From Necropsobacter rosorum (GTDB lineage Bacteria > Pseudomonadota > Gammaproteobacteria > Enterobacterales > Pasteurellaceae): DNA of 64,000 bases. Below, one piece after another: positions 1 through 9,065 of the stretch. The notes beneath the pieces are model-generated. The model saw only the letters and a program-made list of their open reading frames with translations. It was not told where the DNA came from and made no database searches. Location: positions 62,001-126,000 of the forward strand of contig CCMQ01000005.1 in the NCBI GenBank assembly GCA_000751835.1, written 5' to 3'. Position 1 is the stretch's first letter. Every line of letters starts with the position of its first letter. The position numbers were made by a program, and so were the translations under genes.

Positions 1-1
1 A

Positions 2-1708
2 GCGGAACTTGCCACCATGGAGAAAAAAGGCATGCCGACCGGCATTAACGCCATTCATCCGCTGACCGGTAAAGCAGTGCCGATTTGGGTGGCTAACTTC
101 GTGCTGATGCACTATGGTACCGGCGCGGTGATGGCGGTGCCGGCGCACGATCAGCGCGACTATGAATTTGCCGCTAAATACGGCTTACCGCTGATTCCGG
201 TGATTGCGCCGGCGGACGGCAGCGAATTGGATATTTCCGCCCAGGCTTATACGGAATACGGCGTAAACATCAATTCCGGCGAATTTGACGGGCTGGATTT
301 TCACGCCGCCTTTAACGGCATCGCCGATAAACTGGAAGCCATGGGCGTAGGTAAACGTCAGGTGAATTACCGTCTGCGCGACTGGGGCGTCTCCCGTCAG
401 CGCTACTGGGGCGCGCCGATTCCGATGCTGACGCTGGAAAACGGCGAAGTCGTGCCGGCGCCGTTGCAGGATTTGCCGATTGTGCTGCCGGAAGATGTGG
501 TGATGGACGGGGTGAAAAGCCCGATTAAAGCGGATCCGAACTGGGCGAAAACCACTTATAACGGTCAGCCTGCCCTGAAAGAAACCGATACCTTCGACAC
601 CTTTATGGAATCTTCCTGGTATTATGCGCGCTATACCTGCCCGGATTATCAGCAAGGCATGCTGGACAGCGAGGAAGCCAATTACTGGCTGCCGGTGGAT
701 CAGTACATCGGCGGCATCGAACATGCGACGATGCACCTGCTGTATTTCCGCTTCTTCCATAAATTGTTGCGCGATGCCGGCTTAGTGGCGTCCGACGAGC
801 CGACGAAAAAACTGCTGTGTCAGGGTATGGTGTTGGCGGATGCGTTTTATTATACCAGCCCGAGCAATGAACGGATTTGGGTGTCGCCGACTAAAGTCAC
901 CCTGGAACGTGATGAAAAAGGCCGGATTATCAAAGCGACGGACGACGAAGGTCACGAGCTGGTGCACAGCGGCATGACCAAAATGTCCAAATCGAAAAAC
1001 AACGGTATTGACCCGCAGGAAATGGTGGAAAAATACGGTGCCGATACGGTGCGCCTGTTTATGATGTTCGCCTCGCCGGCGGAAATGACGCTGGAATGGC
1101 AGGAATCGGGCGTGGAAGGCGCGAAGCGTTTTCTGACCCGCTTATGGAATTTAGCCTTTGAGTATTGCAAACATCCGGCGGAAACTGCGCTCAATCCGAC
1201 CGCACTTTCGGGCGCTCAGAAAGCGCTGCGCCGCGACGTACATAAAACCATCGCCAAAGTCAGCGATGATATCGGCCGCCGTCAGACTTTCAACACCGCG
1301 ATTGCGGCGATCATGGAGCTGATGAACAAATTAACCAAAGCCCCGTTACAGGATGCACAGGATCGCGCGGTTATGGCGGAAGCGTTAAACGCCGTCGTGC
1401 GCATGCTGTATCCGATCACGCCGCATATTTGCTTCCGCTTATGGCAGGATCTCGGCAATCAACAGACCATTGACTTCGCCCCTTGGGTGGTGGCCGATGA
1501 GGATGCCATGATTGACGAAGAAAAACTGGTGGTGGTGCAGGTGAACGGTAAAGTCCGCGCCAGAATCACGGTGCCGGCGGCGATGGCGGAAGAGGAAATT
1601 AAACAGCTGGCGCTGGCGGACAGCAATGTGGCAAAATTCCTTGACGGTTTAACCCTCAATAAAGTGATTTATGTGCCGGGTAAATTGTTAAGTTTTGTGG
1701 CTAAATAA
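2..1708 (+). CDS. leuS: Leucyl-tRNA synthetase, C-terminal part (5' end outside window)
   Basis: Cytoplasmic class I aminoacyl-tRNA synthetase that charges tRNA-Leu. The reading frame is open from the first bases of the window, so the N-terminal third of this roughly 860-residue family (Rossmann HIGH motif and start of the editing domain) lies upstream. About 568 residues are visible. They include the end of the editing domain ([15 protein letters not shown]), the region with [10 protein letters not shown], the second half of the catalytic domain with the KMSKS loop ([10 protein letters not shown], near base 980), the helical anticodon-binding domain, and the small C-terminal domain ending in LLSFVAK. 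An internal ATG at base 17 is not a start. It is followed by lptE and holA on the same strand, the usual gammaproteobacterial order leuS-lptE-holA. Confidence 0.97.
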   Translation, partial: AELATMEKKGMPTGINAIHPLTGKAVPIWVANFVLMHYGTGAVMAVPAHDQRDYEFAAKYGLPLIPVIAPADGSELDISAQAYTEYGVNINSGEFDGLDFHAAFNGIADKLEAMGVGKRQVNYRLRDWGVSRQRYWGAPIPMLTLENGEVVPAPLQDLPIVLPEDVVMDGVKSPIKADPNWAKTTYNGQPALKETDTFDTFMESSWYYARYTCPDYQQGMLDSEEANYWLPVDQYIGGIEHATMHLLYFRFFHKLLRDAGLVASDEPTKKLLCQGMVLADAFYYTSPSNERIWVSPTKVTLERDEKGRIIKATDDEGHELVHSGMTKMSKSKNNGIDPQEMVEKYGADTVRLFMMFASPAEMTLEWQESGVEGAKRFLTRLWNLAFEYCKHPAETALNPTALSGAQKALRRDVHKTIAKVSDDIGRRQTFNTAIAAIMELMNKLTKAPLQDAQDRAVMAEALNAVVRMLYPITPHICFRLWQDLGNQQTIDFAPWVVADEDAMIDEEKLVVVQVNGKVRARITVPAAMAEEEIKQLALADSNVAKFLDGLTLNKVIYVPGKLLSFVAK

Positions 1709-1789
1709 TCTTGCGGGGCGGCGCATGTCCGCCTTTGTTGTTACAGCGGATATGCTTATTCGCGGTTTGCTCAAAGTCAGGAAAAAATT

Positions 1790-2293
1790 ATGTTCAAATC
1801 ATGCAAAACAATGTTAATGGCTGCCGCACTGACGGCATTAACCGCCTGCGGGTTTCATTTTCAAAACGGCGAGCTGATTCCGCCGGAATTAAAAACCCTC
1901 CGTCTGGAAAGCAGCGACCAATACGGGCCGATGACCATGGCGGTGCGCCGGCAATTGCAGGCCAATAATGTTCATCTGGCCGACGCCAAGGCGAATGTGC
2001 CGGTGCTGCGGATCAACAAAACCACCACCAGCGATAAAGTGGCGTCGATTTTTAAACGCGGGCGCGAAGCGGAAAAAATGCTGATCCTGGACGTACAGGC
2101 TACCGTGCAGCTGCCGAATAAAGCTGCCTACCCAATCTCTGCCAAAGTCAACCGCACTTTCTTTGACAACTCCCGTGCGGCGCTGGCTAAATCGGCGGAA
2201 AAAGAAGTGATCTGGAACGATATGCGCGAACAGGCGGCCCGCCAGCTGATTACCAAAATGGTGGCGCTGCAGTATCAGGTCAAAAACAAATAA
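1790..2293 (+). CDS. lptE: LPS assembly lipoprotein LptE (RlpB)
   Basis: Outer-membrane lipoprotein that forms the plug of the LptD translocon and helps place lipopolysaccharide on the cell surface. The 167-residue product begins with a short positively charged signal peptide and a lipobox LTAC, with the lipidated cysteine at residue 20. The start of the mature protein, [17 protein letters not shown], resembles the family's conserved GFHLRG-type opening. Length agrees with the family (about 165-195). It lies between leuS and holA, as in E. coli, and ends 3 bases before holA, so the two are probably co-translated. The start at 1790 has AGGAAAAAA upstream; an inner ATG at 1811 would also leave a usable signal peptide. 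Confidence 0.93.
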   Translation: MFKSCKTMLMAAALTALTACGFHFQNGELIPPELKTLRLESSDQYGPMTMAVRRQLQANNVHLADAKANVPVLRINKTTTSDKVASIFKRGREAEKMLILDVQATVQLPNKAAYPISAKVNRTFFDNSRAALAKSAEKEVIWNDMREQAARQLITKMVALQYQVKNK

Positions 2294-2296
2294 GCC

Positions 2297-3334
2297 ATGA
2301 ACCGTATTTTCCCGGAGCAACTGTCCGGGCTATTAGCGCATCACCTGTCCTCAGTCTATTATTTAGTGGGGCAGGATCCGTTATTGCTGGCGGAAAGCCG
2401 CGATTTGATTACTCATGCGGCCTTTAAGCAGGGATTCGATGAAAAAACGGAACTGGCCATTGACGCTTCTACCGACTGGAATGGGCTGTTTGAGCGCGTA
2501 CAATCAATGGGATTGTTTTTCAGCCGGCAGGTTATCAGCTTAAATTTAGCTGAAAATCTCACCGCACTTTTACAAAAAAATTTATTGCAATTCATTGAAT
2601 TATTGCATGCGGATGTGTTGTTGATCGTGCAGCTCGGTAAGCTGACCAAGCCGACGGAAAAGCAGGATTGGTTCGTGCGCGCCAACCAGTACGACGGGCA
2701 AAGCGTACTGGTAAATTGCCAGACGCCGACCATTGATCAATTGCCGCGCTGGATCGGTCATCGGGCGAAAAGTCTGCAATTGACGCCGGATCATGATGCG
2801 CTACAGCTGTTGTGTTACAGCTATGAGAATAATTTGCTGGCATTGAAGCAGGCGTTGCAATTGCTGGCGTTGCTGTATCCCGACGGTAAACTGAGCTTTG
2901 CCCGGGTAAAGAATGTGGTGGAGCAGTCTTCGGTGTTTTCACCGTTTCAGTGGATTGATGCGTTGCTGGAAGGCAAAATTCAGCGCGCCGGGCGGATTCT
3001 GGCGGGATTGCGCGCCGAAGAGGTACAGCCGATTATTTTGCTGCGCAGCTTACAGCGGGAATTGATGACGATTCTGACGCTGACCCGGCCGTCGCAACGG
3101 GTAAACAATCTTGATGAGCCGTTGCCGACCGCGCAGTTACGGGAACAGTTTGATCGTTTAAAGGTTTGGCAAAGCCGCCGTCCGCTGTTCGTGCAGGCGG
3201 TGCAGCGTCTGACTTATCGTAAATTGTATGCGCTGATTCAGCAGCTGGCGGAGCTGGAACGTGCCGCGAAGCAGGAGTTCAGCGATGATCTGTGGGATAA
3301 GCTGGCGCATCTGTCGGCACAAATGTGTCAGTGA
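2297..3334 (+). CDS. holA: DNA polymerase III subunit delta
   Basis: Delta subunit of the clamp loader, which opens the beta sliding clamp during loading. The 345-residue product matches the HolA family in length and shows its N-terminal features (MNRIFPEQL, then YYLVGQDPLLLAESRDLI). The central AAA+-like fold lacks a Walker motif, as expected because delta does not hydrolyse ATP. The C-terminal collar helices are rich in leucine and glutamine. It starts 3 bases after lptE and is convergent with mutT, whose stop lies 13 bases beyond. The position after leuS-lptE is conserved in gammaproteobacteria. Confidence 0.95.
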   Translation: MNRIFPEQLSGLLAHHLSSVYYLVGQDPLLLAESRDLITHAAFKQGFDEKTELAIDASTDWNGLFERVQSMGLFFSRQVISLNLAENLTALLQKNLLQFIELLHADVLLIVQLGKLTKPTEKQDWFVRANQYDGQSVLVNCQTPTIDQLPRWIGHRAKSLQLTPDHDALQLLCYSYENNLLALKQALQLLALLYPDGKLSFARVKNVVEQSSVFSPFQWIDALLEGKIQRAGRILAGLRAEEVQPIILLRSLQRELMTILTLTRPSQRVNNLDEPLPTAQLREQFDRLKVWQSRRPLFVQAVQRLTYRKLYALIQQLAELERAAKQEFSDDLWDKLAHLSAQMCQ

Positions 3335-3347
3335 TAAATGCGAGGCA

Positions 3348-3746
3348 TCAGCATTCCGCCAATAAACGTTGAATCAGTTTGGCGTTTGCCGGCGGGAATT
3401 TACCCGCATCCAGCTCCGATTGCGCGACCCACATGCCGCTCTGACCTTCCCGCCCGAAGGGTTCGCCGATCCATTGTTCGACCAGATAGAAATGAAAATG
3501 AATGATCTTGGTGGGATATTCAAATAAAAATCGCTCAAAAATGACCGCACTTAAGGTGATGATACCGATTTCCTCTTCCAGTTCGCGCGCCAGCGCCTGC
3601 TCTGCGCTTTCTCCCGCATCCACTTTACCACCGGGAAATTCCAGCGATTGACCGAAATCCTGCCCTTCCAGGCGCTGAGTGAGATAGATTTGCCCGAATT
3701 CATTGCGGATAATGCCGGCGGCAACGTGGATAAGTGGTTTTGTCAT
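3348..3746 (-). CDS. mutT: 8-oxo-dGTP diphosphatase MutT
   Basis: Nudix hydrolase that removes 8-oxo-dGTP from the nucleotide pool and prevents A:T to C:G transversions. The 132-residue product has a complete Nudix box at residues 40-62: G40, E46, the R54-E55 pair, E58 and E59, then G61, fitting GX5EX7REUXEEXGU. Length matches E. coli MutT (129). It lies directly downstream of secA on the same strand, the secM-secA-mutT order of E. coli. A hairpin at 3767-3795 sits between the two genes. The C-terminal half (FPPANAKLI) also agrees with MutT rather than other Nudix families. Confidence 0.95.
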   Translation of the reverse strand: MTKPLIHVAAGIIRNEFGQIYLTQRLEGQDFGQSLEFPGGKVDAGESAEQALARELEEEIGIITLSAVIFERFLFEYPTKIIHFHFYLVEQWIGEPFGREGQSGMWVAQSELDAGKFPPANAKLIQRLLAEC

Positions 3747-3766
3747 GCTGTCGTCCCTCAGTAGGA

Positions 3767-3795
3767 AAGCGGTAAAACGGATAATTTTACCGCTT
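3767..3795 (-). terminator. Hairpin between secA and mutT
   Basis: An 11-bp perfect inverted repeat (AAGCGGTAAAA and TTTTACCGCTT, 7-base loop) lies just after the secA stop and before the mutT start. There is no run of T beyond the stem, so it may attenuate or process the secA-mutT transcript rather than stop it. Confidence 0.45.
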
Positions 3796-3807
3796 GTGCC
3801 GGATCAA

Positions 3808-6516
3808 TCAGTGTGTCGCCCGGCTGCCGTGGCAGTGCTTATATTTTTTGCCCGAGCCGCAAGGGCAAGGCTCGTTGCGCCCGATTTTACGTCCCGTTTC
3901 CGGTATGGTGTCGCTGTTTTCTTCCGGCTGGGCGTTCGGCGCATGATAATTCATGGCGGCCTGTTCCCGCTGCGCGGCTTCCTGACGCAGGCGTTCCGCT
4001 TCGGCAATTTCCTCCTGCGTGCGGATCTGCACCCGGCTTAAGGTGGTGATTACATTTAATTTCAACGCGTCAAGCATTTCGGTGAACATTTGGAACGATT
4101 CTTTCTTGTATTCCTGTTTCGGATCTTTCTGGGCGTAACCGCGCAAATGAATGCCGCGGCGCAGGTGATCCATAGCGGCCAGATGTTCTTTCCAAAGTTC
4201 GTCTAAGGTTTGCAGCATTACGCCTTTTTCAAAGTTGCGCATGGTTTCGGCGCCGACCAAATCCTCTTTGCGTTTATATTCCGCTTCGGCCGCCTCCACA
4301 ATGCGTTCGCGCAGCGTTTCTTCATGCAGCGCATTGTTTTCTTCCAGCCATTGCCCGACCGGCAGATCCAGGGCAAAATCCTGTTTCAGGCGTTGTTCCA
4401 GTGCCGGAATATCCCACATTTCTTCCAGCGATTGCGGCGGAATATATTGATCGATCACGCTGTTAAAGACGTCTTTGCGGATAACGTCAATGGTGTCGGA
4501 AATATCCTCGTTATCCAGCAGTACGTTACGCTGCTGGTAAATGGCATGGCGCTGATCGTTGGCTACGTCGTCAAATTCGAGCAGATTTTTACGTCCGTCA
4601 AAGTTGTGGGTTTCCACTTTCGCCTGCGCCGAGGCGATGACCTTGGCCAGCAGTTTGGATTCCATCCCTTCGCCCGGCGTGCTGAATGCTTTGCGCATCA
4701 TGTTCAGTTTGCCTTCGTTCAGATAAATGCGCATTAAGGCGTCTTCTAAGGAAAGGTAGAAACGGGAAGAACCCGGATCGCCCTGACGGCCCGAACGTCC
4801 GCGCAGCTGGTTGTCGATACGGCGCGATTCATGCCGTTCGGTACCGATAATATGCAGCCCGCCCGCCTGTTTGACGATATCGTGACGTTCCTGCCAGGCG
4901 GCTTTAATGGCGTCGATTTGCGCCTGGGTCGGATTATCCAGCTTCGCCACTTCCGCTTTCCAGTTACCGCCGAGTACGATATCCGTTCCGCGTCCCGCCA
5001 TGTTGGTGGCGATGGTGACTACGCCCGGATAACCGGCGTTGGCGACGATTTCCGCTTCCTGTGCATGGAATTTTGCGTTCAGCACATTATGTTTGATGCC
5101 GGCTTTGGTCAGCGCGGCGGACAGTAATTCCGATTTTTCGATGGAGATAGTCCCGACTAACACCGGTTGATTGCGCGCAACGCAGTCTTTGATGTCTTCA
5201 ATAATCGCATCGAATTTATATTGTTCGGTTTCGTACATCACATCGGTGCGGTCGTCGCGGATCATCGGACGGTTGGTCGGGATGACGATGGTTTCCAGCC
5301 CGTAAATTTGCTGGAACTCAAAGGCTTCCGTATCCGCGGTACCGGTCATCCCCGCCAGTTTTTCGTACAGGCGGAAATAATTCTGGTAAGTGATGGAGGC
5401 GACGGTTTGGTTTTCGTTTTGAATCGCAACTCCTTCTTTGGCTTCGATCGCCTGATGCAAACCGTCCGACCAGCGGCGTCCCGCCATGGTGCGGCCGGTG
5501 TGTTCGTCAACAATGACGATTTCGCCGTCTTTCACGATATAATCCACATCGCGTTCAAACAGCGTATGAGCGCGCAGGGCGGCATACACATGGTGCAGCA
5601 GCGTGATTTTCGACGGTGAATATAAGGAATCGCTTTCGGTCATCAGACCTTGTTTAATCAGCCATTGCTCGATTTTCTCCTGACCGCGCTCGGTCAGATA
5701 AGCCTGTTTGCTTTTCAGATCCAGCGTGTAGTCGCCGTCGCCCTGATATTCTTCGCTGTCTTCTTTGTCCTGTTTGATCAGAATCGGAATCAGTTTATCG
5801 ATAGCAATGTACAGTTCCGAACTGTCTTCGGCCGGGCCGGAAATAATCAGCGGGGTACGCGCTTCATCAATTAAAATGGAATCCACTTCGTCCACTAAGG
5901 CGTAATGCAGCTGTTTTTGAAAGCGATCCTGCGCCGAGTGAGCCAGATTATCGCGCAGATAATCAAAACCCAGTTCGCTGTTGGTGGCATAGGTGATATC
6001 GGCTGCGTAAGCGGCGCGTTTTTCTTCCGGCGCCAGACCCGGAACGTTGACGCCCACGGTCATGCCCAGAAATTCGAATAACGGGCGGTTAGTCTCCGCA
6101 TCGCGCCGGGCGAGGTAATCGTTTACTGTCACCACATGCACGCCTTTGCCGCTGAGCGCGTTCAAATAACAAGGCAATGTGGCAGTTAAGGTTTTCCCTT
6201 CACCGGTGCGCATTTCCGCAATACAGCGGTTATTCAGTACCATACCGCCGATAAGCTGCACATCGAACGGACGCATGCCCAAGACGCGTTTGCTGGCCTC
6301 GCGCACGGTGGCGAAAGCCTCCGGAATTAATTCTTCCAGTTTGCTGCCGTTTTGCAGCCGGCTGCGGAATTCCGCCGTTTTGGCTTTGAGCTGGTCGTCG
6401 CTTAAGGCTTCGAATTCCGGTTCCAGTTTATTGATTTTGGCGACCTGTTTGTTCAGACGGCGTAAAATACGCTCGTTACGGCTGCCGAAGATTTTGGTTG
6501 CAATAGTTCTTAACAT
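3808..6516 (-). CDS. secA: Preprotein translocase ATPase SecA
   Basis: Motor ATPase that pushes unfolded preproteins through SecYEG. The 902-residue product has Walker A in [11 protein letters not shown] with lysine 108, [19 protein letters not shown] as the DEAD-like segment, helicase motifs such as [14 protein letters not shown] and [17 protein letters not shown], and the scaffold and wing domains. The C-terminal SecB-binding zinc finger carries the [13 protein letters not shown] pattern after a Q/E-rich linker. Length equals E. coli SecA (901). It is translated from ATG with only a weak AAGAAA upstream, which fits a start controlled by the upstream secM arrest gene 84 bases away. mutT follows. 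Confidence 0.99.
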   Translation of the reverse strand: MLRTIATKIFGSRNERILRRLNKQVAKINKLEPEFEALSDDQLKAKTAEFRSRLQNGSKLEELIPEAFATVREASKRVLGMRPFDVQLIGGMVLNNRCIAEMRTGEGKTLTATLPCYLNALSGKGVHVVTVNDYLARRDAETNRPLFEFLGMTVGVNVPGLAPEEKRAAYAADITYATNSELGFDYLRDNLAHSAQDRFQKQLHYALVDEVDSILIDEARTPLIISGPAEDSSELYIAIDKLIPILIKQDKEDSEEYQGDGDYTLDLKSKQAYLTERGQEKIEQWLIKQGLMTESDSLYSPSKITLLHHVYAALRAHTLFERDVDYIVKDGEIVIVDEHTGRTMAGRRWSDGLHQAIEAKEGVAIQNENQTVASITYQNYFRLYEKLAGMTGTADTEAFEFQQIYGLETIVIPTNRPMIRDDRTDVMYETEQYKFDAIIEDIKDCVARNQPVLVGTISIEKSELLSAALTKAGIKHNVLNAKFHAQEAEIVANAGYPGVVTIATNMAGRGTDIVLGGNWKAEVAKLDNPTQAQIDAIKAAWQERHDIVKQAGGLHIIGTERHESRRIDNQLRGRSGRQGDPGSSRFYLSLEDALMRIYLNEGKLNMMRKAFSTPGEGMESKLLAKVIASAQAKVETHNFDGRKNLLEFDDVANDQRHAIYQQRNVLLDNEDISDTIDVIRKDVFNSVIDQYIPPQSLEEMWDIPALEQRLKQDFALDLPVGQWLEENNALHEETLRERIVEAAEAEYKRKEDLVGAETMRNFEKGVMLQTLDELWKEHLAAMDHLRRGIHLRGYAQKDPKQEYKKESFQMFTEMLDALKLNVITTLSRVQIRTQEEIAEAERLRQEAAQREQAAMNYHAPNAQPEENSDTIPETGRKIGRNEPCPCGSGKKYKHCHGSRATH

Positions 6517-6550
6517 GATTTTTCTTGTCTAAATAATAAAATTAATCAAT

Positions 6551-6575
6551 GCAGCTTAACGGTGCGTTAAACTGC
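6551..6575 (-). promoter_or_regulatory. secM-secA intergenic hairpin
   Basis: Read on the minus strand, GCAGTTTAACG pairs with CGTTAAGCTGC around a 3-base loop: 11 pairs with one G-U. It begins 25 bases after the secM stop and ends 34 bases before the secA start. In E. coli a secM-secA mRNA structure hides the secA ribosome binding site until a ribosome stalls on secM. This hairpin sits in the right interval but does not itself contain the secA start region, so its exact role is inferred. Confidence 0.45.
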
Positions 6576-6600
6576 GAATTCAGTGAATGGTATCAATAAA

Positions 6601-6915
6601 TCAGGCGAGAAGCGGCCCGGCGCGAATCGGCGGGCGAGAATCGTAAAGGGCGGTGCAAAAGTGCGGTTCGTTTTGGTGCAGAATCTGCGCTTCGCGGCAA
6701 AAATGCGGCGATTGCAGCATATGCAGCGACTGAACTTGTCTGACCAGTGAAACGGTATGCTGAATCTGTTGCTGCGCCTGACGCTGTTCGTTCGGATAAC
6801 TGTCGGTGCCGAGTGGCGAATTTTCCAGTCCCTGTGCGGCGGGTAAGGCAAAAATCGCGATCATACTTAACAGTAATCGCGACCAGAAATGCGGTTTGCC
6901 CTTTGTTGAGATCAT
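6601..6915 (-). CDS. secM: SecM, secretion monitor with compact arrest peptide
   Basis: Secreted leader protein whose self-arrest in the ribosome tunnel raises secA translation when export is slow. The 104-residue product is shorter than E. coli SecM (170). It begins with a signal-like segment (basic start, then LLLSMIAIFALPAAQG) and ends in the arrest region F86-CTALYDSRPP-I97-R98-A99-G100-P101 followed by LLA and stop. The IRAGP core, including the arginine and final proline, is identical to E. coli. However, the distance from the conserved Phe is one residue shorter, and the Trp is replaced by Tyr. The gene is divergent from dciA and directly upstream of secA, the expected place. A PP pair precedes Ile, as in other Pasteurellaceae-type motifs. 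Confidence 0.9.
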   Translation of the reverse strand: MISTKGKPHFWSRLLLSMIAIFALPAAQGLENSPLGTDSYPNEQRQAQQQIQHTVSLVRQVQSLHMLQSPHFCREAQILHQNEPHFCTALYDSRPPIRAGPLLA

Positions 6916-6950
6916 CGGATATTCGTTTTGCCCATTAAAAAAACTGCCCT

Positions 6951-6979
6951 ATTGTAGCGGAAATTCGCTACAATGTCTC
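6951..6979 (-). promoter_or_regulatory. Probable secM-secA promoter with 9-bp inverted repeat
   Basis: On the minus strand GAGACA (6979-6974), 17 bases, then TACAAT (6956-6951) form a fair sigma-70 promoter ending 36 bases before the secM ATG. The -10 is part of an inverted repeat, ATTGTAGCG at 6951-6959 and CGCTACAAT at 6966-6974, so a second TACAAT faces dciA on the plus strand, though without a good -35. Confidence 0.5.
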
Positions 6980-7023
6980 ATAATCATTAGGCATATTGGG
7001 GCAAAAACGGGTAAAACAAGGCA

Positions 7024-7350
7024 ATGAAATCCACACGATACCATAAACCGGTGAATGTGCAGGAAGTGCTGACCCATTCCGGTCTGGCGCGCATTATGCA
7101 GCAAGGCTTGCGGGTGCATCATCTGAATGAACGGATACAGACTTTATTTCCCCGGCAATTTAAAGGCCTTTACCGTGCGGCGCAGATGGAAAACGACAAA
7201 CTGTTTATTGAGACGGCAAATGCCATGGTGCGGCAGGGGCTGTTGTTCAGAGAACAGGAATTGCTGGCGTTGATTAAACCGGACTATCCGCAGATTCGGC
7301 AGCTGATATTTAAAATCAACCCCGAGCTGGCGCGGCGCGGTGCTTTGTAA
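7024..7350 (+). CDS. dciA: DciA family protein (DUF721), helicase loader candidate
   Basis: DUF721/DciA proteins act as loaders or operators of the replicative helicase DnaB in most bacteria that lack the phage-derived DnaC. The 108-residue product begins with a polar stretch, then a compact KH-like fold (LARIMQQGLRVHHLNERIQTLFPRQ, and later LFIETANAMVRQGLLFREQELLALI). Placement divergent from secM-secA is the usual gammaproteobacterial location of this family. The start has AAGGCA a few bases upstream and no better alternative. The name rests on family resemblance and position; this copy's function is inferred. Confidence 0.75.
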   Translation: MKSTRYHKPVNVQEVLTHSGLARIMQQGLRVHHLNERIQTLFPRQFKGLYRAAQMENDKLFIETANAMVRQGLLFREQELLALIKPDYPQIRQLIFKINPELARRGAL

Positions 7351-7374
7351 TGTATTTTGGGTTAAGGATAAACA

Positions 7375-7989
7375 ATGCAGGATATTTATCATTCAATATC
7401 TCATTTCGGAAGGATTCTGGGATCGCTGTTTTATTACGCGCCGGAGGAAGAACAAAATCAATGGCTGATTACCTTTTTTCAGCGCGAAAACTGGCAGGCG
7501 GATGTGAATTTTCTGCCTTGCGAGGTGCTTGAGCGCATTCAAACCTTGTTTACCCGCAATCCGGCAGATATAGCGCAGCTGGCGGCGCAGTTTCAGGCGT
7601 TGTTTATCGGCCCGGATGCGCTGCCCGCCCCGCCGTGGGGATCGGTTTATCTGGATAAGGATGCGGTGATTTTCGGCGCGTCATTATCGGAGATGCGGGA
7701 TTTTCTGTTGAAAAACCGGATTGAATTGTCGCTGCCGGTCAATGAACCGGAAGATCATTTCGGGCTGATGTTAATGCTGCTGGCATTTCTGGCGGAAAAT
7801 CAACCGCACTTAGTGGCGGAATATCTGGAACAGCATTTACTGCCCTGGACGCCTCGTTTTCTGGCCTTGTTGGCAGAGCAGTCGGTTTCGGATTTTTATG
7901 CCGGATTAGGCTTATTAGCCGATGCCTTACTGGATTACTGGCAGCAGGCGATGGGGTTACAGGCAAAAGCCATGCCGCTTTATCGTTAA
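7375..7989 (+). CDS. dmsD: Tat proofreading chaperone DmsD (TorD family)
   Basis: Cytoplasmic chaperone of the TorD/DmsD/NarJ family that binds the twin-arginine signal of DMSO reductase DmsA and helps cofactor insertion before export. The 204-residue product is all-helical and matches DmsD in length. It has the conserved region PAPPWGSVYLDKDAVIFG and the family motif EPEDHFGLMLMLLAFL at about residues 123-138. It sits alone, 24 bases after dciA and away from any dmsABC genes in this window, so it must serve a partner encoded elsewhere. Start: ATG after AAGGATAAACA. Confidence 0.85.
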   Translation: MQDIYHSISHFGRILGSLFYYAPEEEQNQWLITFFQRENWQADVNFLPCEVLERIQTLFTRNPADIAQLAAQFQALFIGPDALPAPPWGSVYLDKDAVIFGASLSEMRDFLLKNRIELSLPVNEPEDHFGLMLMLLAFLAENQPHLVAEYLEQHLLPWTPRFLALLAEQSVSDFYAGLGLLADALLDYWQQAMGLQAKAMPLYR

Positions 7990-8381
7990 GCGATTTGCGA
8001 TTACCCCGCCGCCTCAATATAACCCCTGCATCGGGCGCAGCGTGCCGTTCGCCCGTTTTGCTTTAATTGCGGCACATGTTATTCATTTCCCGAACTTCAA
8101 TAGCTTTATTCCATTCGTTTTCGTCTTAAATTCCGTCGGTTTAGTGTCATCTTCCCGCTAATTTGACCGATATCATAATCAGTTCGTCAGAATACGGATA
8201 TGGTTACTCCCTCTTACTCGCACATTGTTATCGGTATAAGGAGGGCATTTATGGTATAAGCGAACGGTTTGCTTTTTCGCAACACATTGATCTTGATAGG
8301 TTTAGCCGCATGAGGCGCCGCTGTTTACGGCCGCCGCGTTGGGCGTAAGTTGTATGATGATATTGAATTTTAGAGGTGAAA
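7990..8381. other. 392-bp intergenic region upstream of rclC-like gene
   Basis: No convincing gene. A 61-codon frame at 8163-8348 has biased, low-complexity translation and no family resemblance. The region holds a duplicated GGTATAAG at 8233-8240 and 8253-8260, 20 bases apart. The second is preceded by TG, giving the extended -10 TGGTATAAG. AAGGAGG lies between them. Length and content fit a regulated promoter for the downstream rclC-like gene. Confidence 0.5.
8252..8260 (+). promoter_or_regulatory. Extended -10 element, candidate promoter of rclC-like gene
   Basis: TGGTATAAG fits TGnTATAAT in all but the last base. There is no clear -35 at 16-18 bases, so activation by a bound regulator, such as the neighbouring RclR-like protein, is plausible but unproven. 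A second GGTATAAG lies 20 bases upstream. Confidence 0.35.
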
Positions 8382-9008
8382 ATGACGACTTTTATTGAAT
8401 TTTTAGCAAAAATTGTTGCCCCGATGCAACGTCAGTTTATCAATTTTGTCCGGATCGCCATTTGTATCGTGATGGTGTGGATCGGCGGTTTAAAAGTATG
8501 CCAGTATGAGGCCGACGGCATTGCGCATTTTGTATCGAACAACCCGTTTCTGAGCTTTTTGTATAAAAACGGTGCCAATTTAGTGCCGAATGAAAACGGC
8601 GAAATGGTTAAGGAATATACCTTGTATAAAAATCCGGAAGGAAAAATGGTGGCGAAAAATATCGAATGGCATAAAGCAAACGGTACGTATACCGCCTCTT
8701 ATATCATCGGTGCGATGATTGTAACGATCGGGTTATTGACGTTGGCCGGCATTTGGTCGCCGACGCTCGGGATGTTCGGCGGGCTGCTCACCTTCGGGAT
8801 GTCAATCGTCACGTTGTCATTCCTGATCTTTACGCCGGAAACCTGGGTGCCGAATTTAGGCGGGGATATGCCGACGCCGCATTACGGCTTTCCGTATCTT
8901 TCCGCCGCCGGACGCTTGATTATCAAGGATATTATTATGATGGCGGGCGGTCTGGTTGCGGCGGCCGAATGTGCCAAACGGATTCTGGCGCAAGGAAAAA
9001 CCGCCTGA
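8382..9008 (+). CDS. rclC: DUF417 inner-membrane protein, RclC/YkgB-like
   Basis: Member of the YkgB/DUF417 family, whose E. coli member RclC contributes to survival of reactive chlorine (HOCl) stress; the molecular activity is unknown. The 208-residue product has four probable membrane segments: FVRIAICIVMVWIGGLKV, TASYIIGAMIVTIGLLTLAG, MFGGLLTFGMSIVTLSFL and IIMMAGGLVAAAECA. A polar loop of about 60 residues lies between the first and second. I chose ATG 8382 because AGAGG stands 5 bases upstream; a GTG at 8376 is in frame but overlaps that site. It converges with an AraC-type regulator like E. coli RclR, which supports the assignment. No rclA or rclB is in the window. Confidence 0.8.
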   Translation: MTTFIEFLAKIVAPMQRQFINFVRIAICIVMVWIGGLKVCQYEADGIAHFVSNNPFLSFLYKNGANLVPNENGEMVKEYTLYKNPEGKMVAKNIEWHKANGTYTASYIIGAMIVTIGLLTLAGIWSPTLGMFGGLLTFGMSIVTLSFLIFTPETWVPNLGGDMPTPHYGFPYLSAAGRLIIKDIIMMAGGLVAAAECAKRILAQGKTA

Positions 9009-9038
9009 TAGGTAAAGCGTGTTCTTTGCGATAATCTC

Positions 9039-9060
9039 GGAGCAGGCGCCGTTCTGCTCC
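9039..9060. terminator. Hairpin between convergent rclC-like and rclR-like genes
   Basis: GGAGCAG and CTGCTCC form a 7-bp stem with an 8-base loop in the 57-bp gap between the two converging genes. There is no T run on either side, so it is a weak candidate for a bidirectional terminator. Confidence 0.3.
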
Positions 9061-9065
9061 GTGCT

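Noticed and set aside
1711-1968. Open frame of 85 codons after leuS
   Set aside because: Overlaps lptE in another frame and shows no recognisable domain; lptE has a clear lipobox and conserved context.
4210-4737. 175-codon frame on the plus strand inside secA
   Set aside because: Antisense to the well-conserved secA; phenylalanine/histidine-rich translation is typical of a shadow frame.
8252-8259. ATG-GTA-TAA two-codon frame after AAGGAGG
   Set aside because: The same bases make a good extended -10 (TGGTATAAG), a simpler reading; kept only as a remark in a finding.
8163-8348. 61-codon open frame before the rclC-like gene
   Set aside because: No family resemblance, odd composition (arginine-rich end), start without a ribosome binding site; better read as promoter region.
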